A stretch of 64,000 nucleotides of DNA from Parietaria judaica (lineage: Eukaryota; Streptophyta; Magnoliopsida; Rosales; Urticaceae), in contig OX940870.1 of assembly GCA_954871525.1 (NCBI GenBank), forward strand, positions 7,905,501 through 7,969,500, read 5' to 3'. The notes beneath the pieces are model-generated. The model had not been told where the DNA came from, did no database searches, and saw only the letters and a program-made list of their open reading frames with translations. A program made the translations under genes and the position numbers. Below are positions 47,950 to 59,288 of the stretch, piece by piece; position 1 is the stretch's first letter, and the number at the start of each line of letters is the position of its first letter.

Positions 47950-48317
47950 TCTAATTATATTGTCTAAGTATAGAGTGGACAAACAAAAGCGTTATAGCTT
48001 GATTCACGCGGATTAAATATTTCGTGAGGAAATAGTCGATGCATTAGCTAATTTTGGCGCTAAAAATTTAGGTCATCATTGGTGGCCTTCGCACCCGGAT
48101 CTTTCTTCGTCTTTTGTGAAGGACGATATTTGTTCGAGAGAGAATTTTAAGTTCAGATAATTCTCTTCTCTTTTGATTTGGTCTACAAACTTTTATATTT
48201 TCATTAATGTTGTTACGAGCCCCCGTTCTTACTTTGTGATCTTTTGGTGTCAACCTAATTGGGATACGAGTTCACTTAGCGAGATTTCGGATCTCGTCTT
48301 TAACTGAAAAAAAAATA
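47950..48317 (+). pseudogene. 3' end fragment of a second LINE
   Basis: The plus strand at about 48015-48160 encodes the end of a LINE ribonuclease H: FREEIVDALANFGAKN, then a WWPS segment, ending at TAA near 48159. An untranslated tail with CTTTTGGTGTCAACC follows and ends in an A-rich tract (48306-48315). Only the last few hundred bases were inserted, a typical 5'-truncated LINE. It differs from the LINE at 30303-35620 in sequence and strand. Confidence 0.6.
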
Positions 48318-48977
48318 TATATATAAGCGCATGTTGAAGCGCAAAATCACTTTAGGACCATATAATCCTCACCAAATAAATTGTTAAAAGACACTGTGAA
48401 AAGATATTTTAAAATTTCACATGTATTATTTTTATTTGTCTCAATTATAAATTTACTCAGGTCGATTTCTTTTTGTGCAGACTTTTCTTCTGATTAATGA
48501 GTGATTGGATTCCAATAGGACTCTCCCTATTGGATTATAATTAAAAAAAAAAAAACTGTAAGTGTTAAATGAATCATGAATGTACCTCTCGTATTTTTAA
48601 GAAAGTATTACATTTTTCGGTCTCTTATTTTTCTTTTGATTGAATTTAAAAAAAAAAAAAGAAATTGATCGATTAGAGTTTAATCTAAATATTTACAACC
48701 TAGAAATGCTAGTCAATATTAATGAAGGGTTAATATATCTGGATATTTAGCGAGGAAACGGAGATAAATTTATTCAGAGAGATAGCAGAAAATTATTGAG
48801 CTAACGGTGAGAATTGGAGACATTAAGACCAAATGGAAGAGAACAGTGTGGAAAAAAAAAATGCGTACTACTCTTTGAGAGTAATGTTTTTAAGACATTT
48901 TTTTAGTTTGACTTTCAGTGGTAAAAACATGTAATATAAGTCGGGTATTAGCAGATTATTATCATTCGCCACGAGCA
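48318..48977. other. Intergenic, nothing recognised
   Basis: AT-rich DNA with several A-tracts, for example 48541-48554 and 48648-48660. No gene is visible. Confidence 0.45.
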
Positions 48978-49160
48978 GGGTTGGCCCTGACTATTGGCGT
49001 GTAAGGTGAGCGCCTCGGACCCTCAACTTCTAAGGGCCCCAATTTTATTAGATATATTATTGAACACTTAATTAAATATATATAAAAAAAATTAGGATTC
49101 CTTAAAAATTTGTTTGGTCTAGTGTCCCTGACTAAAAACGACAAATTCAGGCCCATGACA
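48978..49160. repeat. hAT-like terminal fragment
   Basis: CAGGGTTGGCCCTGAC at 48978 and AAGGGCCCCAATTTTATTAG at 49031 resemble the end of a plant hAT-like family also represented at 13025-13085. No opposite terminus is certain. Confidence 0.4.
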
Positions 49161-49616
49161 ATGTGTAACTTAAAATTTCATAACTATTTACTAGAAGAGA
49201 AGTTTGGATGAATTAAGCATTATTGATGGTTAAGTATATACATCACGCTATTTCGGACGCTACGGCGACCATAGATCGAGTGCTAGAATACCCGACAGGC
49301 AAAACCAACGCGCTTGGCTGCCGATCTACTGGTTGGGGGCTAAAAAGTAGCATTGCGATGGAAGATTGCAAATTATTGAGGAACAACCAATAAGTTTAAC
49401 TTAGTGTCACAATGGTTCAAAATTCAACAGATACAAGAAGTTACATTCATAAAAAATTATGAAAAAATTATATCAAGCTCATATGAAAAATTCCTTCATT
49501 TGTATGTGACCTGCTCATACGCTTCATTTATACTTATATTGTTTGGGTCTGTTAAGTCTCACATAAAAAAGATACGAGGACTTAGCACGATTTAAAAAAG
49601 GTCATGGGTTACTCTT

Positions 49617-49806
49617 GTCAATTAGTTTTAGGGTAAAACATCATGCTACTTTACATGGTCGGGTTTCAATTGTGACTCATGGTGATGGTGTTCATCGTGT
49701 CTTAACACTTGTCAGTTAGATTTAAGCTAGAACCCCATGATACTTTACATGGTCGGATTTCAATCTGTGACTCATAGTGATGGTGTCCATCGTGTCTTAG
49801 CATTGC
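49617..49806. repeat. Two-copy tandem repeat of about 95 bp
   Basis: Units at 49617-49710 and 49711-49806 share CTTTACATGGTCGG, TGACTCATRGTGATGGTGT and CATCGTGTCTTA with scattered differences. No gene is visible. Confidence 0.75.
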
Positions 49807-50339
49807 ATTGTTGTATTTTGGGAAGCGATTGTTTGTTTTGTTGATCTTTGAATTCAAAGAAATTATCAAACATAACTTGATGATATTTATTTTATTTAAA
49901 TTTTGATTTCTAGTCCAGGTAATATTTTTTTCATCACATTCGTCATATAATAATTATCGACTTTGTTAGTTCATAGTTTATTCTTTAAAATCATTTTCTT
50001 GTTTAATCATTATGTGGACTCGAACTTTATTAATATAGATTTGCTAACATTTATACTCTATTTTAGTCATATTTTTTAATCGGTAAATGTAGTTACAAAA
50101 CAAACAATTTTTTTTTTTTTTATATTGTGACCCGACAATGAATATTCAGTGTTGGTATACGTTTCTTGTCACGTTTTGACAAAACGACATGTCATATAAT
50201 GACATAGAATTCTATCATGCGGGTTAATTATTATAGATAAATCACACCCTTGACGCATGCAATGTGTGAATGTTCATGTCACGTTTTAGACGTGACAAAT
50301 AGAATTATAAAATTATTCAATTAGATCATTTTAAGAGGC

Positions 50340-50625
50340 AAGGCCTCATTCGGATTAAAGGGACTAATCCCAAAATAAGGTAAAAAGATCTATTATCCCG
50401 ACCACACGTGATAATTAATGAGGACTATCCGGAGCCCAGATAAGCCCCACAATTCAAGAAAAATAGAGAGAAGGAATGGCTTTATAAAAGCCATGCAGTG
50501 GAATGTTGAAGGCATTCGAGTTTATGCAGTTTTAATCATTGTCATTTGAATTGCTACTTAGTTTTCTCCCTCGATCGCATTTTCTTCACAATACCAATAA
50601 AGATCAAAGATGAAGTAGTCAATTA
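50340..50625 (+). repeat. LTR-like sequence with TATA box
   Basis: A TATA-type box TTTATAAAAGCC (50480-50491) is followed by a T-rich leader and AATAAAG (50597). The upstream block GAGGACTATCCGGAGCCCAG and the general layout suggest an LTR promoter. Termini are not defined. Confidence 0.35.
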
Positions 50626-50999
50626 GGCTTGGAAGGAATTGCTATAAAAATTCATGGTGTCAAATTATATATATTTGTATATCTACTTCGAAGATTATCT
50701 ATAAGACCCGAGATCGAAATTCATACAACAAATGCACAGACATACAAATTCAAACTAGGCTTCTTCGGTATCCGACGGCCGAGATGGAAAACCACGTCAA
50801 CATTCACTATATGCAGTATAATAAAATAAAATATGATAATTTAATTTTTCTTTCATAGAAAATCAAAATGGATGATTCGGTCTTTGATTAATAAATTACT
50901 GTACTGAAAGTAAACGCTCCACCCTAGCTGCAGCAATTATTTTGTCCTCCCATTTCGTTGTTGTTATGCGTATTTTTCAAAGCCTAGAAAAATTAAGAC

Positions 51000-51620
51000 C
51001 CAAACCAAAAAAGCGCCCAAGAGGCCCAATAAATCGACTTTGACCCGCTCAGGAAAAGTCAACCCGAGCTTGTCTAAAATTAAAGTCAACCGAAAAAGTC
51101 AACGGCCCAGAACCGGAAAAGTCAACGGCCCAAACCCGGAAAGTCAACAAAAAATCAACACGAACTCGCTCGGAAAATGATGACTAGGGCCGGGCTAAAA
51201 ATCATGGCTTCGGGGCGCGCCGGTGTGACCCAAAGGCATGAAATCGAATTTCCAACCCTCTATAAATATAAGGGCACCCCTACCACAATCCGTAAGCTCT
51301 CATGAAGCCAAAAAATCTCTTTTTCCCGTTCATTCATAAATTCCAGCTCAAATACTCTACTAATGTTGAGCGTCGGAGCGGGAGACACAGTTCTCCCCCT
51401 CTGTCCCCTCTAGAGTTCACGTTTTGTGCTCTTTTTACAGGAACGGAGGCAGGTTTTACAGGGAAGATTTTCGGCCCGTCAAGACCGAAGATCAAGCTTC
51501 AAAGCCCATTCCAACAGTCAAGCGGGCGTTGGGCCCGACCCAAAATCAAAACTTGGGCTGCATTCAAGTTAATCAAATTTTAGGCATTAATAGTTGCTAT
51601 TTTCATACTTCAACATCAAT
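51000..51620 (+). repeat. LTR-like element with W-box cluster and TATA box
   Basis: GC-moderate sequence has a TATA box TATAAATATA at 51261-51270 and downstream transcript-like sequence up to about 51600. Upstream, six W-box cores lie within 108 bp (TTGACC at 51040; AGTCAA at 51057, 51084, 51097, 51120 and 51142), arranged in a partly repeated GGAAAAGTCAACGGCCC unit. The overall look is an LTR promoter with WRKY sites. No inverted ends were fixed. Confidence 0.45.
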
Positions 51621-52497
51621 TTATGGGTCATTCATTATCTGCAATTTACAAGATCGCATATAAGCAAAAAGTCTAAAAAGCAAAGCATAAACGTGAATTT
51701 AGATGAAGCAAATATTCGAGGCTGAACAATTGATGACAACACAAATATTTGATTCATCACCCACCCTCGTTACACTTCTTCGTTTGGAACTTTCTTCATT
51801 TTCCAACTCGGAAAGCGAAAACATAACCAAACTCATCACAAAAGGCTCGTCCATCACTTCCTTCTATAATTGACGTGACGTAGACTATATATAATAATTT
51901 ATTTTTTTATATATTTCCTCCTAATATTCGCAAGTCGTTGGACCGTATAATTATCTCATTATATTCCATCTCCAGAGGATATTCGTTAGATTAATTAGCT
52001 GGTTTGTAAATTGTATGCACTCACCAATTAATCACATGGCGTAATTGAACGGCCAAGATTTGATCAGTTCACCAAAATTGTCTTCATTAATTATTGCTTC
52101 CAATCAAACAAAAACGGTTGCGACCTTTCTGTCCATCCAACTGGCTCTCAACTTGTCTTGTACTTCATTTTGAATTTTCCATTAACTACCTCAAAATTCC
52201 TTTGTCTCTCTCTCTCCCTTCACATTTTTTTAATCACATAATTAAACCAACGAAAAATCCCAATAACACAAGACATTGAAATTGAACCGTGAATTTTTTT
52301 TCTTTTTTGCTAATTTTTTTTTTTGAAGAAAATCGTTCCTGGGAAACCAATTTTCCTCTCTGTACACTACAAAATTATTTCCATTCGTATTTATATTTTA
52401 AAAAAAAGAAACTGAAAAGAAAGAGTGGAACAAAGATCAGGTTCTTCTTCTTCTTCTTCTAGCTAAACCGATTCTCCGATCACGGCGATCGAAAGCT
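51621..52497. other. Intergenic and MYB 3' flank
   Basis: No gene is seen. The segment next to 52498 should include the 3' untranslated region of the MYB gene on the minus strand. Confidence 0.45.
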
Positions 52498-53307
52498 CTA
52501 CTCGATCTTGCTGACTCCCATTCGCTTGATCACCGCGTTCCTCACCGCTTCACTGTGGAGGTAAAGGCCGTTCTGCTCGATCCCAGACATGTAGCTCCTC
52601 ACTTCGCTTCTGATCATGTCTTGCATCACCGCCAAAAACTCCGCATTAAAGAACTGCTTCTCGTACCCCGTCGGGGACAGGCCAGGCAACGGGGCCGAGG
52701 GCACCGGGGGCGTCGTCACGGCGTCGGAGGACGGGAGGGAGAGGCTGAGCGAGGTCGGCGGATCGACAGCGTCGATCTGCCGGCCCGGGACGGGCCGGAA
52801 GGCCCCGCTCGGGCCGGGCAGGCTCGAGTCGCTCAAGTCGGAGCCCGAGGGGCTGCCCGGGCTGCCGAGGAAGGCCGCGGTGACGGCGGCGCCGACGCTG
52901 GCGGATCGCTTGAGGGGAGGGAGGTGAATGCTGTTGTCGGCGGCGTCGAAATCCTCCGACATGGAGGAGCACTTGCGCTTGAGCGTGGAGTTCCAGTGGT
53001 TCTTGATGGCGTTGTCGGTGCGCCCGTTGAGGAGGCGCGCGATGGTGGCCCACTTGTTGCCGAACCGGACGTGCGCTCGGATTATGGTCTCGTCCTCCTC
53101 CGGCGAGAACGGGCGGTGCTCCACCTCCGGCGAGAGCTGGTTGCACCACCGGAGGCGGCACGACTTCCCCGATCGCCCGGGGATCGATTTGCTGATCAGC
53201 GACCAGTTCCTCGGGCCATGGTGGTGCACGAGCCTCCTCAGCGCCTCGTCTTCTTCGGGGCTCCACGGCCCTTTTATCCGATCCAGTTCTCTCTTCGCCG
53301 ACTCCAT
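52498..53307 (-). CDS. R2R3-MYB transcription factor, subgroup 22 (MYB44/70/73/77 type)
   Basis: A single exon encodes 269 residues from the ATG at 53305-53307; eight codons further upstream are open but lack an ATG. Two MYB repeats occupy about residues 10-112: the first with [10 protein letters not shown] and the tryptophans of R2, the second with [10 protein letters not shown] and [15 protein letters not shown] helix ([14 protein letters not shown]). The linker and the [16 protein letters not shown] helix are typical of subgroup 22. A TSLSLSLP segment is an LxLxL (EAR-like) repression motif, and the [19 protein letters not shown] block is the conserved C-terminal subgroup motif. Members are nuclear regulators of abscisic acid, auxin and stress responses. 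The absence of introns fits the subgroup. The GC content is much higher than the surroundings. The specific orthologue is not assigned. Confidence 0.94.
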   Translation of the reverse strand: MESAKRELDRIKGPWSPEEDEALRRLVHHHGPRNWSLISKSIPGRSGKSCRLRWCNQLSPEVEHRPFSPEEDETIIRAHVRFGNKWATIARLLNGRTDNAIKNHWNSTLKRKCSSMSEDFDAADNSIHLPPLKRSASVGAAVTAAFLGSPGSPSGSDLSDSSLPGPSGAFRPVPGRQIDAVDPPTSLSLSLPSSDAVTTPPVPSAPLPGLSPTGYEKQFFNAEFLAVMQDMIRSEVRSYMSGIEQNGLYLHSEAVRNAVIKRMGVSKIE

Positions 53308-53445
53308 TACAGAGGTTTTACAGAGCAACAAAAATGGCGGTTGTGAGGTTTATTCAGGATTTTTTTTTTTTTTTTTTTGGTACTAGTCGTGGCGGAGGCT
53401 CAGCCTCACCTTGGTCTGAGAGAGGAGGGGCTATGTGGGGGAGGG

Positions 53446-53454
53446 TTTATATAT
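53446..53454 (-). promoter_or_regulatory. TATA box of the MYB gene
   Basis: On the minus strand ATATATAAA lies about 140 bp upstream of the MYB ATG. A poly(T) tract on the plus strand (53361-53379) falls between the TATA box and the ATG, giving an A-rich 5' leader. Confidence 0.6.
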
Positions 53455-53522
53455 GGGAGAGGAGAGATGGGCGACCGGTTGAGCCGGTGGAGATGATGGG
53501 TGACTGGTTGTGGCGGTTGTAA

Positions 53523-54445
53523 GTTTTGGAGAGGCGATTCTTCCAGGCAAGGCAGTTACTAACAGCATACAGCTGGCAAACTGACACGCGTTGCTTTTGC
53601 TTCGCACCTCTCCTTCCGTCTTACACGTATACTATAATACTATTACGTTAATTTTGAATTAATAGAAAAAAAATTAATATTTATTATGTTGTTGTCAACT
53701 GTTCCAACTGTACGCGTCATCCGCACCATCAACGGGCCCTATGGAAGGGGATCGGACGGTGGAGAATCCATCCCGAATTAATGATTGTTCTCGCAACGCA
53801 GTAGGAGGTTTCTTTATCGAAGCTAGGTGTATAATTACTGTATAGGGCGATAGACATCAATTAATCACCTAATTTATTTATTTATTTTCCTTTTTCTTTT
53901 TTGCTGGACGGTTTTTTTGGTGCGAAAAAGTAAACAAAAGCCGTTTCGGTTTCGGAAGTGTGTTACCTGTTTTTTTTTTTTTTTTTAATAAAAAGGAGAA
54001 AAGAGAAAGAATTCAAACCAAACGTGGTGGTTAGTTAGAAGGGAGGTTAAGTGGTTTTATATCACATAAAATGGGTTTTCAAACGAATCTTGAAACCGAA
54101 AAAAGAAATTAAAAGGAAGGAAGGGTACGGTTGGAAAGAGTGGATAGGAGCGGAGGACTTTGACCAAACGCCAGCCTGGATAGCATTTCGCTGCGCAGAA
54201 AGAAAGATATTTTTTTATATACCTATTTATTTTTTTGTTTTATTTAATCAAATAACGGAGAAATATTTTAATTTTGAAGATGGAAAAGGACGCACGGAAG
54301 CGCTGAGCTGGCGAGGAAAACGACAAAATAAGGAGTAGCAGAATCGGGGGACGAACGGCACTCCAATTTGTGTCAGTACAGCCTGTAAAAGCCCCAGCTC
54401 CGGGCCCACACACTCGATTGCCATTCCCTTAACGGCCTACTCTCA
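53523..54445. other. MYB upstream region
   Basis: No gene. It contains AT-rich tracts, for example poly(T) at 53971-53986. Confidence 0.45.
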
Positions 54446-54461
54446 ACCGCCACGTGGCGGT
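54446..54461. promoter_or_regulatory. Perfect 16-bp palindromic G-box
   Basis: ACCGCCACGTGGCGGT is a perfect palindrome centred on CACGTG. It lies about 1.15 kb upstream of the MYB start. CACGTG is bound by bZIP and bHLH factors, and CCACGTGG types work as abscisic-acid response elements. Confidence 0.5.
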
Positions 54462-55152
54462 CACGCTCTCCCCCACTATCCACTTTCCTGTCACAACCCA
54501 ACCGACTCCACCGTCTCTCGCAGTTCCATTACATACATACCCCTCCGATTTTCTTTTTGTATTTTTCACCATCGCCAAATTGCGATTTAAAAAATGAATA
54601 TTTATTTAATAAAATACGACAAACTAAAAATCATGTGCTTTAATTAGAGTTCACTTTGCAATTTTTCATATTATAGTGCTTGTCAATTTTTTAGTGTTTT
54701 TTTTTTTTAATTTTCATTCCTTGACTTAGTCTGGTCACTCTTTGGTCGTTTATAGTTCATAATTATTACTATATATCAAGACGGGTTTTAGTTTTTCGGC
54801 TCATATTATTATTAAATTTGACTTTTTTTTCATGTCATAGTTTGATTGAGATATGAGAATAAACAAGGTGGTTACGAATCTTATCATATAGATATGGATC
54901 CAATCCAACGTATCTCAGCGTGCATACTATGTCTACTCCCAATTTAATATATAGTTTTTTAATTTGGTGCACTATTTAAATAAATCGAGCATGATGTCAT
55001 AACTTATAAGCTATTGCCATATGTGAAACTTATTAATATTTACTGTCACTATATTTTTATTAAAATATTAATATAGATCTCCACTCATAAAAATGCAATC
55101 GGTGGGAAATAGGAAAGGTTTAGATGGAAGGTGGGGAACACGCACATAGAAA

Positions 55153-55482
55153 CACGTGCAATGATTTTGGGGTGGTTAAAAACTCAAACAGACAAAACGA
55201 TGGTGAGGTAATAAAAATAACTATATATTTCTTTAAAGTTAAGAAAATAGGAAAAAAGCAAAATGAAATAAAAAAAAAAAGAATATAAAAAAGAAAAGAA
55301 AAGAGGCGGGGGGGGTCCCACATCCCAGAGTCTCTGATAAGGAACGCGAGAAACAGCTGTATGGAACTACCAGATATTTACACGCACTCTCACGTGCCAC
55401 GCTCGCTAATCTCCCACCTAACTCTGTCCTTTAGCCGTACTTGTCACGTGACACCATTGCCGCACGAGTGCAATCTCACGTG
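55153..55482. promoter_or_regulatory. Cluster of four CACGTG boxes
   Basis: CACGTG occurs at 55153-55158, 55391-55396, 55445-55450 and 55477-55482; the last two lie in TCACGTGAC contexts. They lie 1.8-2.2 kb upstream of the MYB start on the minus strand. No other gene is recognised nearby. Confidence 0.4.
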
Positions 55483-55499
55483 ACCTTCACGCACTCGCT

Positions 55500-56424
55500 T
55501 CAGCCATGCAAGTTTTTATTTTCCGTACTCATCCGAAAATGGGATTAAAAGTGATGTAAATCGGAGAATCGATGCTTATATTGTGCGAATTATCTTTTCA
55601 GTTGTCAAATTAAGCAGGTATTGAATCTTGATTGGCCAAAAAGGAAAACCAAAAATAGCTTTTAAAAACCAATTTCTGTAAGAATATATATAATATTGTG
55701 GTACGTCCTAGTCAGTTACATTATTGAAACTTTAGCCAATTAAATTATGTATTCAATCAAAGGAAATAGAGTATAAAAAAAATCCACAAAAACTAAATCA
55801 TTTAAGGCTTATCGTATGTTATATTTGACCGAACAAAGAATTAATTAAAAGGATTTGTATGTCCTAAAAAATGAGGTCTCTCAAACAAGTCAGATTATAT
55901 ATAAACTAAAGATGAAAAAGAATTAGTCTTCGCAATACTTTTTAACGAGAATAAGGGCAAAATTTTGCATCTTGCACCACCTCCTGTAGGTGACGCGTGC
56001 TAGGTGAAAAACACCAAAATAATCACGGATTATGAATGGTCTAGGTTTGCTTTAAATTACTTAAGAGCTTGGATCTTTCTGTTAAAACTTAACGCAATCG
56101 AAAAATAATTGAAAAAAGAAAAAGTACTCGAGAATTTGGATGTGTGTGTATATATTGCAAGAATTTTCGGTCCCTTAAATCGTAAGCTCTTAATTTATAG
56201 AGCTCCTTCACTTAAGATTCTCTTCAATCCTCATAAATGAGGGTTACAATTGAGTTTGACTCCCTCATGATTTGCCTTAGTTATTATTAGATTTTATAAC
56301 ATAGAATAAACGACTAGAAATTGTTGTCATTAATCCCCGAGGCTTCAGTTTCGCTACATACCTTCCGCCATCATCTTCCTTGTCATTGACCTTCCTCGCT
56401 CATCTTCTCGTCGCTATGCTCCTT
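55500..56424. other. Intergenic, nothing recognised
   Basis: AT-rich DNA without a gene or clear repeat. Confidence 0.45.
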
Positions 56425-56651
56425 TCCAAAGTTGTAGATATATCTCTTAGCTTTCCAACCGTCGGTCATGCTTAAAATTTGGACACAAAATGAGTGAGTT
56501 TTGTCAAAAAAAAGAAAAATGTACATATAAAGGAGGAATCACTCACTGACGGTCAAGTGACTGAAAAAATGAAAGAAAAAAATTAACGGAAGTAAATTTT
56601 GGTACATTACCCGTGGAAAACAAACATTTGGTACATAATCCGCAGTTTACT
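56425..56651. repeat. Half copy of the 43928-44916 fold-back element
   Basis: AAAGTTGTAGATATATCTCT, TTTGGACACAAAATGAGTGAG, GACGGTCAAGTGACTG and TTTGGTACATAATCCGCAG follow in the same order as in the right arm of the fold-back at 43928-44916. The end GTTTACTC is altered and the left arm is missing, so only a truncated copy remains. It lies 54 bp before the copia LTR. Confidence 0.7.
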
Positions 56652-56705
56652 CTATTAGTATATTTAAAGGCTTATTGTAAGTTCATTAATTTCGTACGTT
56701 GATTA

Positions 56706-57340
56706 TGTTGGTTATGCCCGAACCCGATATTGTATCTCTCGGGTTATCGGATATCGACCCGATAACCATAACCGACATTATGGGCCCACTCGGGCCCAAG
56801 TATTAATTATGATTCATATTAATTAATAATAGATTAATTAATCCATGAATGGGCTTTTAGAAAGCCCATTAATTGGGCTTTTAGAAAGCCCACTAGGTCA
56901 TGACCATAGGGTATTATAAATACCACATCATGACTCATAATTGAACATACAAGAGAAACCCTAGCCACCTAGAAATTCGAGCTCCCCTCCCTTGGTAGTC
57001 GAATTTTGGCTTCCTCCCCGGTTCAATCAACGGTTGATCATCTAAACACCGACAAGGATCTAACCTATCCTCCGAGGTGTTTTCCGGTCTTCTAAGACGT
57101 TCCCGAGTGACGTGGTGGACGAAATAGAGTCGCAACACTTGAGGCGTTAAATCCTAAATTCGGCAAACTCCAGAATCAAAGGAATCGGCAGTTATTCGGT
57201 ACAGTTGGCAAAAGTACCGAAGTTTGGTAACGATCTCTAAACGATATCTTAACTCTCGTAATTATTCTAGATCTTTATTGTTCGATGATATCCCGTGATT
57301 TTCGCCTCGGGATTGAGAAAAGTCATCGAAAAACCCAACA
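56706..57340 (+). repeat. 5' LTR of the copia element
   Basis: The 635-bp LTR starts TGTTGG and ends CCCAACA, immediately before the primer-binding site. It has a TATA-type stretch ATTATAAATACC at 56912-56923. Upstream of it two identical hairpins, GGGCTTTTAGAAAGCCC, lie at 56850-56866 and 56874-56890. Confidence 0.85.
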
Positions 57341-57341
57341 G

Positions 57342-57354
57342 TGGTATCAGAGCC
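57342..57354 (+). other. Primer-binding site for initiator Met-tRNA
   Basis: TGGTATCAGAGCC follows the LTR end after one base. It is complementary to the 3' end of plant initiator methionine tRNA, the standard primer of copia reverse transcription. Confidence 0.9.
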
Positions 57355-57658
57355 GGTCTGAGTAATTTTCGAAAATTAGATATGTTGACCGAAATAATTT
57401 TAGAAAATTTTTGGTGTGATTAGATTTTCAGTGGGAGCGTTAGAAAATTAATTATGATTAATTTTGTGTGTTGTTCGGAATCCGATTTAGAATCGGGATT
57501 GGATTTTATTTAATTTTAATGTGTATTATTAAATAAGAAAAGGGGAAAAACAAACGACGGCACCACCACCGGAACCGGCGGCGATTTCACCGTCGCCGCC
57601 ATGGTTCCAGGTGGCACCGGCGTTTGTGGCTCCCATTCGATGGGAGCCAATGGGCGAC

Positions 57659-58032
57659 GGCTAGGGATTCAAAACCCTAGCCGAAATATTTTTTTTTTTT
57701 TTTAAATCGTGTGGGCCTGATTGGATCAGGCCCAAGGGCTGGGTTTTAACCCAGCCCAAATTTTCATTCGAGGTGGGCATGATTGGATCCGGGCACACCC
57801 AACCCGGGTCTGACCCGGGCAACCGACCCGGGTTGGACCCGGGGCTTCGGCCCGGGTCTATCCTGACCCGGGCCCATACCGAACAGACCCGGATCCGGGT
57901 CCTTCTTGACCCGGATCCGGGTAAAAATAAATAAATAATTCCGGGCAGGGCCCTTCGGCCCTGCCCGGTCTGCCCCTATGTGACCGGGGTTGCCCGAGGG
58001 CAACCCGTACAAGCTCGGGTCTATCCCGAGCT
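57659..58032 (+). promoter_or_regulatory. Array of strong hairpins in the copia leader
   Basis: About eight short perfect inverted repeats lie in succession: GGCTAGGG/CCCTAGCC (57659-57682), GGGCCTGA/TCAGGCCC, GGGCTGGGTT/AACCCAGCCC (to about 57757), repeated ACCCGGGT units (57800-57870), a twofold GACCCGGATCCGGGT (57885-57923), a 12-bp stem CCGGGCAGGGCC (57941-57968), GGGTTGCCC/GGGCAACCC (57987-58006) and AGCTCGGG/CCCGAGCT (58012-58032). The GC content stands far above the AT-rich rest of the leader. Function is unknown; packaging or translation control by RNA structure is possible. Confidence 0.7.
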
Positions 58033-58039
58033 CGTATCC

Positions 58040-59288
58040 CGGTATTTGATATTTAATTATATTTATGTTTAATTATTTTAAAATACGATTTAAAGTGTTT
58101 ATTTTATTTTATTTATAATTATTATAAATATCTTTAAATATGAATATTGAAAATCTAATATATGATATTAATTATTAATAAATATGATTTATTCAATATT
58201 ATTATCAATCTTATGAAGTTTGTTTCCATTTATTGTTTAAGTTATTAGTTTATTGATTCACAAATTGTTTGTTCATAAATTTTATTTATAATCAATAATT
58301 CTTAATTAGATTAAGATAATAAATAATCTTTTATTTATTATAGTAATAGAAAAGATCTAAACTTTAATGGAAATAAAAGATATATATATTATGATTAAAG
58401 ATAGTTTATCTATAAGCTAGTTATTTATCTTTTATTTTGTATTATGACAAAGCTTGATTAAAGATATCTTATCTATAAAGATAGTTATTTATCTTTTATT
58501 CATTTATAGAAAAGATAAATCATGAATCAAGATATTTTATCTTTAAGTGATTTATTTATCTTTTATTTAAAGATAAAAGGGTTTGTCTTTAAAAATTTCA
58601 TAATATATATATATATATATGTATACTTTCAGAAGTATATTTAATTTGAAATAGAATATGTTTTACAAAATAGGATTATGTATTACATATTCATTGTCTT
58701 AATTCTTAGAACATTTTAATTAGTTAACTATGTTTAGTTTAAGACAAAAGTTAGGATCACCTAAAACCCCTCAATAAATATTAGGTATAATGTCTTCCAC
58801 CGGCTGGGTCCTCGATCTTATTGAAAAAAGTTTTGAGTGTGTCTCTAACCCAAGGGAGTGCTCTTATACCCTATTTTAGACGCGTAGGGCGACCTATACT
58901 GTCCGCCGATTCACCCCGTGGGTCTACCTAAACGAGTACTCTAATTAGATTAGATATCGTAGACAATTCTTTTGAAATCGGTTAGAATGATAAATGAAAA
59001 ATTGTTTTTCTTTTCTAAACGTCAGAGATAATATAGGATATTAGAGCAATTGTTGACTTTCTCTGAGTGACTAATTAATGGAATTGATGAGGGTTACTTT
59101 TCCATTAACAAATCACGAAATATTATATAAAGTCCTTATAATATATACTTTTTGTAACATCTTTGTTATAATAAATAATTTATAATTTACATGTAAATAC
59201 TAGAATTAATATTGTGCTTGAATATTTTACTTTTAAATTTGTAGAATATAATTATCTCTAACTCTGTCTGTCTATAAATATATTAGAT
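58040..59288 (+). other. AT-rich second half of the copia leader
   Basis: This 1.2-kb non-coding stretch precedes gag. AAGATATTTTATCTTT-like motifs (GATAAA and TTTATCTTTTATT) recur at about 58320-58590. No open frame of note. Confidence 0.6.

Noticed and set aside
49617..49806. Possible CRISPR-like repeat
   Set aside because: Only two imperfect head-to-tail copies without spacers, in a plant genome; an ordinary tandem duplication.
52555..53346. 263-codon plus-strand frame opposite the MYB gene
   Set aside because: Shadow of the GC-rich MYB coding strand; the MYB domain is unmistakable on the minus strand.
57764..58012. 82-codon minus-strand frame, Pro/Gly-rich
   Set aside because: It is a by-product of the GACCCGGGTC palindromes in the copia leader.
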